DNA from: Hyphomicrobiales bacterium
Lineage (GTDB): Bacteria; Pseudomonadota; Alphaproteobacteria; Rhizobiales; Xanthobacteraceae
Assembly: GCA_009377755.1 (NCBI GenBank)
Contig: WHTM01000025.1
Location: forward strand, 1-64,000
Reading direction: 5' to 3'
DNA: 64,000 nucleotides
The translations under genes and the position numbers were made by a program. Under the pieces are notes generated by a model. The model saw only the letters and a list, made by a program, of their open reading frames with translations, ran no database searches and was not told the origin of the DNA. Positions 55,840 through 64,000 of this stretch are shown piece by piece. Position 1 is the stretch's first letter; every line of letters begins with the position of its first letter.

Positions 55840-57170
55840 TGCGCAAAACTTCTCTCGTTCTCCTCGGTGCAGCGGCGGGCGCAGCCTTGACGCTGTTGGC
55901 CGTCCAGCCGCGCGTTCTGGCGCTCGGTGGCAGTGCTGTCGCGGCTGCTGCCGACACCTACCGGCAGCTCAACCTGTTCGGCGACGTGTTCGAGCGTGTC
56001 CGCTCGGACTACGTCGAGAAGCCGGTGGACAGCAAGCTGATCGAGTCGGCGATCAACGGCATGTTGACCGGACTCGATCCGCACTCGAGCTACATGGACG
56101 CAAAGTCCTTCCGTGACATGCAGGTGCAGACGCGTGGCGAGTTCGGCGGCCTCGGCATTGAGGTCACCATGGAGGATGGCCTGGTCAAGGTCGTGGCGCC
56201 GATCGACGAAACGCCGGCGGCGCGCGCCGGAATTCTGGCCAACGATCTGATCACGCACCTCAACGACGAGCCGGTGCAGGGCCTGACCCTCACTCAGGCC
56301 GTGGAGAAGATGCGTGGCGCGCCGAACACCAAGCTCAAGCTCAGGATCATTCGCAAGCCGCAGACCCAGCCGATCGAGGTGACGCTCACGCGCGAAGTCA
56401 TCCGCGTGCGGACCGTACGCTCGCGGGACGAAGGTGAGGATGTCGCCTATATCCGGCTGACGCAGTTCAACGAACAGACCACCGAAGGCCTGAAGAAGGC
56501 GATCAATGATCTGTCGGCCAAGCTCGGCGACAAGCTCAAAGGATACGTGATCGATCTGCGCAACAATCCCGGCGGTCTGCTCGATCAGGCGATCTCGGTG
56601 TCGGACGCGTTCCTGGAAAAGGGTGAGATCGTCTCCACCCGCGGCCGCAATGCCGAGGAGACGCAGCGGTTCAACGCCCGCGCCGGCGATCTGACCAAGG
56701 GCAAGCCGGTGATCGTCATGATCAACGGCGGCTCCGCCTCGGCCTCGGAGATCGTGGCCGGCGCGTTGCAGGACCATAAGCGGGCGACGGTGATCGGCAG
56801 CCGTTCGTTCGGCAAGGCATCGGTGCAGACGATCATTCCGCTCGGTCCCAGCAACGGCGCCTTGCGGCTAACGACGGCGCGCTACTACACGCCGTCCGGA
56901 ACTTCGATCCAGGCCACGGGTATCAATCCGGATATCGAAGTATTGCAGGACGTGCCGGATGAGATGAAGGCACGGGGCGACAGCAAGGGCGAGGCCTCGC
57001 TGCGTGGGCACCTGAAGGCGGACGGAGACGAGAAGACCGGCTCGCAGTCCTACATCCCCCCGGAAGCGAAGGACGACAAGGCGCTGCACATGGCGCTCGA
57101 TCTGCTGCGTGGCATCAAGGTGAACTCGGCATTCCCGCCGAACCCGAAGGCCGCTGCCCTGAAGCAATAG
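55836..57170 (+). CDS. ctpA: Carboxy-terminal processing peptidase (S41)
   Basis: A 444-residue periplasmic protease. Signal-anchor (about 1-30), a PDZ domain (about 95-175; GGLGIEVTMEDGLVKVV), then the S41 core with catalytic Ser in GGSASASEIV and Lys in SFGKASVQ. Overlaps the envC-like gene by 4 bases. This set (EnvC-CtpA-YibQ-like) is constant in rhizobia and links to envelope maintenance. Confidence 0.95.
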   Translation: MMRKTSLVLLGAAAGAALTLLAVQPRVLALGGSAVAAAADTYRQLNLFGDVFERVRSDYVEKPVDSKLIESAINGMLTGLDPHSSYMDAKSFRDMQVQTRGEFGGLGIEVTMEDGLVKVVAPIDETPAARAGILANDLITHLNDEPVQGLTLTQAVEKMRGAPNTKLKLRIIRKPQTQPIEVTLTREVIRVRTVRSRDEGEDVAYIRLTQFNEQTTEGLKKAINDLSAKLGDKLKGYVIDLRNNPGGLLDQAISVSDAFLEKGEIVSTRGRNAEETQRFNARAGDLTKGKPVIVMINGGSASASEIVAGALQDHKRATVIGSRSFGKASVQTIIPLGPSNGALRLTTARYYTPSGTSIQATGINPDIEVLQDVPDEMKARGDSKGEASLRGHLKADGDEKTGSQSYIPPEAKDDKALHMALDLLRGIKVNSAFPPNPKAAALKQ

Positions 57171-57397
57171 GCTTTCTGGGATCCAACGCGGCGTGCGGAC
57201 TTGTGGACACGGCGCGGCGCCTAGCCGCCCCGTTGCTTGGGTGATTCAGAATGATGGCGGCGGCCGGCTGATGATGCCCGGAAGCGGGCCCCGCTTGGAC
57301 CAGCCCGTTCCCAAAATCCGTGATGCGCGCGCCGTTCCGATTCAATCAGAACCGATATGGCTCTAAACTCCGCCACTGATTCGCGGGGTTCCTGAGC

Positions 57398-58573
57398 TTG
57401 GATGACCTGAACACTCCACTCGCCGGTCCAAAGGCGAAAGGGCGCCTGACGTTGCCGTTCTCGGCGTCGCATGTACTGGCCGGAGTGCTCGGACTGTTTC
57501 TCATCGTGTTCGCAGTCCGGGCGGTGACGGTCGAGGATCCGCTCGGCGGAGAGCCGGTGGCGACCGCATCGATCCCCGCCCGCAGCGCCGCCAAGTCGGA
57601 GGACGCGTCGGCCAAGGAGGTCCTCTCGGGCAATGACGGGCCGGGTCAGGCCGCCAACGACTCCGCGGCACCCGCGGCAGGCGGCAGAACCGTCACCATC
57701 ATCGATGGGTCGAGCGGCAAGCGCCAGGAAGTCGTCATTCCCGGATCGGCTGAGAGGACGATCGGGGGTGGAGTCGACGAGCGGCTCCTGGAGGACACGC
57801 ACCATGGCCGCATCCCGAAAGTCGTCACCACCGGAGTTCGTCCGGTCGATGCCTATGCGCGATCGGCCGGCCCAGCCCAGGCTGCGCCAGACGGCCCGCG
57901 AATCGCGGTCGTCGTCGGCGGCCTCGGCATCAGCGCGAGCACCACGGCCGATGCCTTGTCGCACCTGCCGGCTGCCGTGACGCTCGCGTTCGCACCCTAC
58001 GGCGCCAACCTCGGCGAGCTTGCCGCGCGCGCCCGCAAGCGCGGTCACGAGGTGCTGCTGCAGGTGCCGATGGAGCCGTTCGACTATCCGGACAACGATC
58101 CCGGTCCGCGGACTCTGCTGACCACGTTGCCGAGCGAGCAGAATCTCGACCGGCTACATTGGCAGATGGCGCGGTTCCAGGGCTATGTCGGCGTCATGAA
58201 TTACATGGGCGCACGGTTCACGACCTCGGAAAAGGCACTGGCGCCGGTGCTGGCCGATGTCGCCAAGCGCGGCCTGCTGTTCGTCGACGACGGCTCTTCG
58301 TCGCGCAGCCTCGCGAGTCATATCGCGGGCGCCAGCAGCACGCCTTTCGTCAAGGCCGAAGAGGTGTTGGACGCCGTACCGACGCCGGCCTCGATCGACC
58401 GCGCTCTGGCGCGGCTCGAGACAGCGGCGCGCAAACAAGGTTTCGCCGTCGGCGTGGCGAGCGCGCTGCCGGTCTCGATCGACCGGATTGTGCGCTGGGC
58501 CAAGGACGCCGCAGCGCGAGGCGTCACGCTGGTGCCGGTGACGGCGGCGGCGCTGAAGTCGCGATCAAGTTGA
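57398..58573 (+). CDS. Divergent polysaccharide deacetylase family protein (YibQ-like)
   Basis: A 391-residue protein. One transmembrane segment (about 20-45), a Ser/Ala-rich linker, then a deacetylase_2 domain (about 160-385): RIAVVVGGLGISAS, LQVPMEPFDYP, MNYMGARFT and LLFVDDGSSSRS. The first acidic metal residues (usually IDDLG) read GGLG, typical of alphaproteobacteria. Start TTG 57398. Located after ctpA in the envelope set. Confidence 0.88.
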   Translation: MDDLNTPLAGPKAKGRLTLPFSASHVLAGVLGLFLIVFAVRAVTVEDPLGGEPVATASIPARSAAKSEDASAKEVLSGNDGPGQAANDSAAPAAGGRTVTIIDGSSGKRQEVVIPGSAERTIGGGVDERLLEDTHHGRIPKVVTTGVRPVDAYARSAGPAQAAPDGPRIAVVVGGLGISASTTADALSHLPAAVTLAFAPYGANLGELAARARKRGHEVLLQVPMEPFDYPDNDPGPRTLLTTLPSEQNLDRLHWQMARFQGYVGVMNYMGARFTTSEKALAPVLADVAKRGLLFVDDGSSSRSLASHIAGASSTPFVKAEEVLDAVPTPASIDRALARLETAARKQGFAVGVASALPVSIDRIVRWAKDAAARGVTLVPVTAAALKSRSS

Positions 58574-59117
58574 TGACCGAGCTGTCGTCCCCGCGAAAGC
58601 GGGGACCATAGCCTCTGTCCTTCATTGGATCAAAACGCTAGTGTCCCGGTTCCGACGTTCGTATCCCATTGCAGCACGCGCTCGTACGAACGTCGGAACC
58701 AAAGGGACACTAGCAACTATATGATTCTAGTGTGGCTTTGGATTTGACGTTCCTACGAAAGGCTCGCCGCAATGCTGGTAGGAACGTCAAATCCGCCACA
58801 CTAGCGTGGTGGTTCAGAAGTTCTCATCATTCTTGCCGCGAGTTCGTCATGAGAACTTCTGAACCAAACCACGCTAGACTCAATAACTTGCTAGTGTCCT
58901 TTCGAATCCGAAGTTCGCTAAGAAGGCGCTGCGAGCTATGGCGAACTTCGGATTCGGGACACTAGTGGGTCCCGGCTCGCGCTCGCTCTTTGCCTCCGCG
59001 CGGTCCACTACCGACACAACGAGCGGAGAGGTCCTGGCAAGACCGCCAAACAAGCGGCACAGCCGGCGGACCGCGCGGAGGAAGAATGCTCGCTTGGCGG
59101 GGACGACAGGAGTGCGG
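58574..59117. other. Intergenic region dominated by four CTAG hairpins
   Basis: 540 bases before rppH. Contains element C (58638-58965); the remaining 150 bases before the start hold the rppH promoter but no clear gene. Confidence 0.8.
58638..58965. repeat. CTAG hairpin element C: two abutting pairs
   Basis: Hairpins 58638-58713, 58727-58804, 58801-58877 and 58891-58965. Pair one has linker CAACTATATGATT; pair two ACTCAATAACTTG and opposite orientation. The pairs share a single CTAG (58801-58804). In pair one the core is GACGTTC with GAACGTC opposite, a covarying change from GAAGTTC/GAACTTC. Tips: CTAGTGTCC, CTAGTGTGG, CTAGCGTGG, CTAGTGTCC. T-runs only in arms facing the linkers. Confidence 0.92.
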
Positions 59118-59615
59118 ATGCCTCGCATCGAAGATCTGCCCTACCGCCCCTGCGTCGCCACGATGGTGCTGAACCGGGATGGCCTCGTGTTCATCGGCCA
59201 GCGGATCGGCGGCCCGGAGCACGCCGACCTGACGCACGCCTGGCAGATGCCGCAGGGCGGCGTCGATCCCGGCGAGGATACCTGGGCCGCGGCGCTGCGC
59301 GAGCTTTGCGAAGAAACCAACATTCGTTCCGTGGAGAAGCTCGCGGAGCTTCCTGAGTGGCTCAGCTACGACATCCCGCGTGAACTCGTCGGCGAGGCGT
59401 GGTCGGGCAAATATCGTGGCCAGAAGCAGAAGTGGTACGCGCTGCGGTTCACCGGAGATGAGCGTGAGATCGACATCGCGCGTCCCGCCGGCGGGCACGA
59501 GCCGGAGTTCGCGGCATGGCGCTGGGAGCCGATGCAGAATCTCCCCGCACTCGTGGTGCCGTTCAAGCGGCCGGTCTATGAGCGGGTGGTGCGGGAGTTT
59601 GCGCGGTTGACCTGA
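59118..59615 (+). CDS. rppH: RNA pyrophosphohydrolase
   Basis: A 165-residue Nudix hydrolase that removes pyrophosphate from mRNA 5' ends. Nudix box [37 protein letters not shown] fits RppH. Upstream codons open to 58938 run into element C and are not family-like, so ATG 59118 is used. Confidence 0.95.
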   Translation: MPRIEDLPYRPCVATMVLNRDGLVFIGQRIGGPEHADLTHAWQMPQGGVDPGEDTWAAALRELCEETNIRSVEKLAELPEWLSYDIPRELVGEAWSGKYRGQKQKWYALRFTGDEREIDIARPAGGHEPEFAAWRWEPMQNLPALVVPFKRPVYERVVREFARLT

Positions 59616-59996
59616 CGTGTCCCGGGCGCACCGCGGCACGAAGTGCCGCTGTGCAGACCCGGGACCCCGGTGCCTTTGCAGCAAATTGAAAGGAACGGGG
59701 GTCCTGCATCTGCGAAGCAGCAGCGCGTCGAAGACGCGCGTAAACGCGCTGATGGTGCTGCAATGCTGATGCGGGACACGGACAGCTCAATGCACGACGG
59801 CGTTGAGTTTAAATTGAGTACGAAATAAAGTACGGGAGGGCGCTGGGCTCTGCCGCCCGCAATGGGGGGCCGTTAGGCGTGTTCATTCTGCTTGCCCTCG
59901 AAAGGTAAGGAAGGTAGCCGGCGCCGCCCGATCGCAGCCCGGTCTTTCCTTCCCGCACCATGTTCGTATCCACGCCGGGGCCAGGGGAGAAGGGTC
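59616..59996. other. Repeat R7 and leader before the beta-helix gene
   Basis: R7 occupies 59617-59779. From 59790 to 59840 the DNA is AT-rich (GAGTTTAAATTGAGTACG) and may hold the promoter. No gene seen. Confidence 0.6.
59617..59779. repeat. GTGTCCCGGG palindromic repeat, copy R7
   Basis: GTGTCCCGGGCGCACCGCGG, GACCCGGGACCCCGG, GGGGGTCCTGCATC, and the end GCGGGACAC. Middle segment diverged. Directly follows the rppH stop. Confidence 0.8.
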
Positions 59997-60776
59997 ATGC
60001 CGAAGCTGAAAGCCGTCTCAGCCGCGCTCAGCGCGGCCTTCGTCGTATTCTTTGCGCTCGCGCCGGCAAAGGCGCAGACGCCGAGGTTCGTCTCCGCCAC
60101 CGGCAGCGACGCCAACGCCTGCACCACGCCGGCGGGCGCCTGCCGGACCTTCCAGCGGGCGCACGACGCCGCCGGCGCCGGGGGCAAGATCATCGCGCTC
60201 AATACGGGCGACTACTCTTCCGTCGTCATCACCAAGTCGATCAGCATCATCGCGGTGGGGGTCGACGCCGTCCCCTTCGGGGGCAGCACGGACAAGATCG
60301 TCATCAATGCCGGGCCTGACGACGTGGTCTATCTCGACGGACTGAACATCGGCCGAGACCAGATCTCCGCGGACAACAGCGGAATCCGCTTCAACAGCGG
60401 CGGCCAGCTGCATGTGCGCAACTGCGTTATCCGGAGGTTCTCGCGGGCCGGCATCACGATCGCGCCGCCGGGGCCGAGCCGCGTCGAAATCTCGGATAGC
60501 AAGATATCGAACAACCAGAACGGCGTCATCGTCGAGCCGACGGGCAGCAAGAACGTCGTCATCTTTCTCGATCGCGTGACCGTGTCATCGAACGTGGACG
60601 ACGGCATCCGGGCGGACGGCAACAGGGCCCACGTCCGCATCAGCGGTTCCACGATCATCGACAACGGCACCGGTCTGCGCGTGCTGAACAGTGGAAAAAT
60701 TATCTCGTTCGGCAACAACGTCGTGTTTCAAAACACGACGAACGGGGAGCCAACGGCGACGGTAGGGCTGAAATAG
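59997..60776 (+). CDS. Secreted right-handed parallel beta-helix protein
   Basis: A 259-residue protein with signal (ALSAAFVVFFALAPAKAQ) and beta-helix coils (GIRFNSGGQLHVRNCVI; RVEISDSKISNNQNGVIV; VRISGSTIIDNGTGLRV). The N-terminal RFVSATGSDANACTTP with CRTFQRAH is usual for such exported proteins in Bradyrhizobium relatives. It may bind or cleave polysaccharide; no catalytic site identified. GGGGAGAAGGG precedes the ATG. Confidence 0.87.
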   Translation: MPKLKAVSAALSAAFVVFFALAPAKAQTPRFVSATGSDANACTTPAGACRTFQRAHDAAGAGGKIIALNTGDYSSVVITKSISIIAVGVDAVPFGGSTDKIVINAGPDDVVYLDGLNIGRDQISADNSGIRFNSGGQLHVRNCVIRRFSRAGITIAPPGPSRVEISDSKISNNQNGVIVEPTGSKNVVIFLDRVTVSSNVDDGIRADGNRAHVRISGSTIIDNGTGLRVLNSGKIISFGNNVVFQNTTNGEPTATVGLK

Positions 60777-60810
60777 CGCTGGTAGTACGCCAAAGCGCGA
60801 CGATTAGCGG

Positions 60811-61209
60811 CTAAGCGACGACCGCGGCCTGTAAGGCCCGCAGTTGTGACAGGCGATGCTCCAGCTTGTCCTTGGTGCGGCCGTCCTGTGCGTCGGCGGC
60901 GTCTTCCTCGGTGTTCTTGATTTCGGTGGCGAGATGGGCCCCATCGAAATCCTCGATCGGCGTCGCCATGTCGGCCAGGATCGTCAGGCCCTTGGCGCTG
61001 ACCTCGGCGAAGCCGCCGATCACCACCATGCGCCGCTGCTCCCCGCCGAGATGCACCACCACGATGCCTGGCTTCAGCGTCGCCACATAAGGCGCGTGGC
61101 CGGCCAGTACGCCGAAGTCCCCCTCGGTGCCGGGAACGTCCACCTGATCCACGGCGTCGGAGAAAACGAGCCGGTCCGGCGAGACAAGGTCGAAGTTGAA
61201 GGTGGCCAT
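60811..61209 (-). CDS. atpC: ATP synthase epsilon subunit
   Basis: A 132-residue F1 epsilon. Beta-sandwich (FNFDLVSPDRLVFSDAVDQV; GTEGDFGVLAGHAPYVATLK) and a C-terminal helix (EHRLSQLRALQAAV). Last gene of the F1 operon, which runs on the minus strand atpA-atpG-atpD-atpC. ATG 61209 is chosen. Confidence 0.96.
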   Translation of the reverse strand: MATFNFDLVSPDRLVFSDAVDQVDVPGTEGDFGVLAGHAPYVATLKPGIVVVHLGGEQRRMVVIGGFAEVSAKGLTILADMATPIEDFDGAHLATEIKNTEEDAADAQDGRTKDKLEHRLSQLRALQAAVVA

Positions 61210-61220
61210 CTTTCTTTCCT

Positions 61221-61341
61221 TCACCTCCCCCTGGAGGGGGGAGGTCGACGCCGAAGGCGTCGGGTGGGGGTGACAGGCGAGATGATTTTTTACCCCACCC
61301 CGGCGAGCTACGCTCGCCGACCCTCCCCCTCCAGGGGAGGG
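61221..61341. repeat. CCTCCCC/GGGGAGG repeat, copy F4b, between atpD and atpC
   Basis: CCTCCCCCTGGAGGGGGGAGG, then GTCGACGCCGAAGGCGTCGG, then a T-rich centre, CGGCGAGCTACGCTCGCCG and CCTCCCCCTCCAGGGGAGGG. Four stems between the two coding regions of the same operon. Confidence 0.85.
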
Positions 61342-61347
61342 TGAAGA

Positions 61348-62933
<1,586 letters not shown>

Positions 62934-62947
62934 TAAGAAACTATGCA

Positions 62948-63823
62948 TTACAACGCCTCGGCGCCGGAGATGATCTCGATCAGTTCCTTGGTGATCATCG
63001 CTTGGCGGGTGCGGTTGTAGGTCAGCGTCTGCTTGCGGATCATTTCGCCGGCATTGCGGGTGGCATTGTCCATCGCGCTCATGCGCGCGCCCTGCTCGGA
63101 GGCGGCGTTTTCCAGGAGCGCTCGGAACACCTGCGTCGCCACATAGCGCGGCAACAGCTCGGCGAGGATGTCTTCCTCGTCGGGCTCGTATTCGTAGGAC
63201 GCGCGCGGGCCATCCGCGCTCTGGGGAGTCACCACCGCCGGGATGATCTGCTGCGCCGTCGGAATCTGCGAAATCACCGACTTGAAGCGCGAGAAGAACA
63301 GCGTGCAGACGTCGAACGCGCCGGTATCGAACAATTCAATGATCTTTTCGGCGATCTTCTGGGCGTTCTCGAAACCGATATTGCGCACGCCGCGCAGCTC
63401 GATTGTCTCGATGATCTGCTGACCGTGCAGCCGGCGGAGCTGATCGAAGCCCTTGCGGCCGACGCACAGGAACTTGACCTCCTTGCCCTCCGTGGCCAGC
63501 GCATTCGCCCTTTCGCGCGCCAGCCGCACGATCGAGGAATTGAACGCGCCGCACAGCCCGCGCTCGGCGGTGCAGACCACCAGCAGATGCACCTTGTCGC
63601 TGCCGGTGCCGGCGAGCAGCTTCGGCGCCGAGTCAAGTCCCATGATGCCGGCGGCGATGTTGCCCAGCACCGTCTCCATGCGCTCGGCGTAGGGACGCGC
63701 CACCTCTGCGGCCGCCTGCGCGCGGCGCAGCTTCGAGGCCGCGACCATCTGCATGGCCTTGGTGATCTTCTGCGTCGCCTTGGTGGAGGCGATGCGGTTG
63801 CGCATGTCCTTGAGGCTGGCCAT
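62948..63823 (-). CDS. atpG: ATP synthase gamma subunit
   Basis: A 291-residue rotor shaft of F1. N-terminal [20 protein letters not shown] and C-terminal [19 protein letters not shown] are universal. The central part contains ERGLCGAFN. Between atpA (partly visible) and atpD. Confidence 0.98.
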   Translation of the reverse strand: MASLKDMRNRIASTKATQKITKAMQMVAASKLRRAQAAAEVARPYAERMETVLGNIAAGIMGLDSAPKLLAGTGSDKVHLLVVCTAERGLCGAFNSSIVRLARERANALATEGKEVKFLCVGRKGFDQLRRLHGQQIIETIELRGVRNIGFENAQKIAEKIIELFDTGAFDVCTLFFSRFKSVISQIPTAQQIIPAVVTPQSADGPRASYEYEPDEEDILAELLPRYVATQVFRALLENAASEQGARMSAMDNATRNAGEMIRKQTLTYNRTRQAMITKELIEIISGAEAL

Positions 63824-63866
63824 CTCGTCTTCTAGTCCATCGCGGCTGCGCCGCTACCTCTCCGTC

Positions 63867-63953
63867 GTCATGCCCGGCCCTGTGCCAGGCATCCACGTCT
63901 TACTTCGTGTCCACGCTCAAGACGTGGATGGCCGGGACAAGCCCGGCCATGAC
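63867..63953. repeat. TCATGCCCGG repeat, copy F3c, between atpA and atpG
   Basis: GTCATGCCCGGCCCTGTGCC, GGCATCCACGTCTTAC, GACGTGGATGGCCGGGACAAG and CCCGGCCATGAC. Same kind as F3b, which lies inside a coding region. Confidence 0.85.
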
Positions 63954-63957
63954 GGCG

Positions 63958-64000
63958 CTACGCCGCAAAGCCCCTCGCATATCCATCCACCGCCGCCTTC
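63958..64000 (-). CDS. atpA: ATP synthase alpha subunit, last 13 codons
   Basis: From the right edge leftward the frame reads KAAVDGYARGFAA and TAG (63960-63958). Place before atpG and the sequence fit the C-terminus of AtpA. Only this end is visible. Confidence 0.75.
   Translation of the reverse strand, partial: KAAVDGYARGFAA

Noticed and set aside
25284-58965. Reading the CTAG hairpins as intrinsic terminators or a CRISPR array
   Set aside because: No T-tract follows the stems, several lie upstream of genes, and the units are palindromic pairs kilobases apart rather than regular repeats with unique spacers.

Overview
This is GC-rich alphaproteobacterial DNA, most likely from the Hyphomicrobiales (Xanthobacteraceae/Bradyrhizobium relatives). 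Evidence for this: the run rplU-rpmA-GNAT-obgE, then proA-nadD-rsfS-rlmH-envC-like-ctpA-yibQ-like-rppH, then the atp genes, is the housekeeping order I know from rhizobial chromosomes. Other signs are a UPF0314/DUF2585 protein, several Bug-type solute receptors, and dense palindromic intergenic repeats.

Layout. 1-0.7 kb: 5' part of a tyrosine recombinase cut by the window edge. 1-3 kb: DUF1993 protein, tRNA-Ser(CGA), and a two-subunit ThDP decarboxylase. 3.2-9.7 kb: two zinc MetE-like methyltransferases, a KdpD/KdpE-like two-component pair, rplU, rpmA and a GNAT. 9.9-13.9 kb: obgE, a CNNM/CorC-type protein, a glutathione transferase and a small secreted protein. 14.2-22 kb: HpaH and HpaI (aromatic meta-cleavage), UPF0314, three Bug-type receptors (one broken), an IclR regulator, a hydrolase-LuxR fusion and a broken hrcA piece. 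22-27.6 kb: an ATP-grasp protein paired with a GNAT-C39 peptidase fusion, then nikR, dsrE-like and hupE (nickel), then a second glutathione transferase. 27.6-31.2 kb: a third MetE-like protein and a lower-GC island (AraC, lipocalin-like, ABM). 31.3-50.9 kb: catabolic genes (FAD/Fe-S oxidoreductase, serine-glyoxylate aminotransferase, hmgA, OprB porin, enoyl-CoA hydratases, HIBADH-like enzymes, ThDP enzyme, SDRs, LLM monooxygenase), with proB inside them on the opposite strand. 51-64 kb: housekeeping, ending in atpC, atpD, atpG and the last codons of atpA.

The accessory stretch between obgE and proA (about 40 kb) splits what is usually one housekeeping block. Its genes look like uptake receptors, porin, CoA- and aromatic-acid enzymes and their regulators, which suits a soil heterotroph using organic acids and aromatics.

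The most unusual structure is a family of paired 74-78 nt hairpins tipped with CTAG. There are twelve hairpins in six pairs, at 25.3, 26.6, 41.9, 53.7 and 58.6 kb (two pairs at the last). Stem sequences differ between copies but stay complementary within a copy, and every hairpin has an extra 2-3 nt T-run only in the arm facing the central linker. Two copies in inverted orientation bracket the dsrE-hupE nickel module and supply stop codons to nikR, hupE and the glutathione transferase. At least eight other palindromic repeat types fill gaps, and one is read in frame inside a 1007-residue oxidoreductase.
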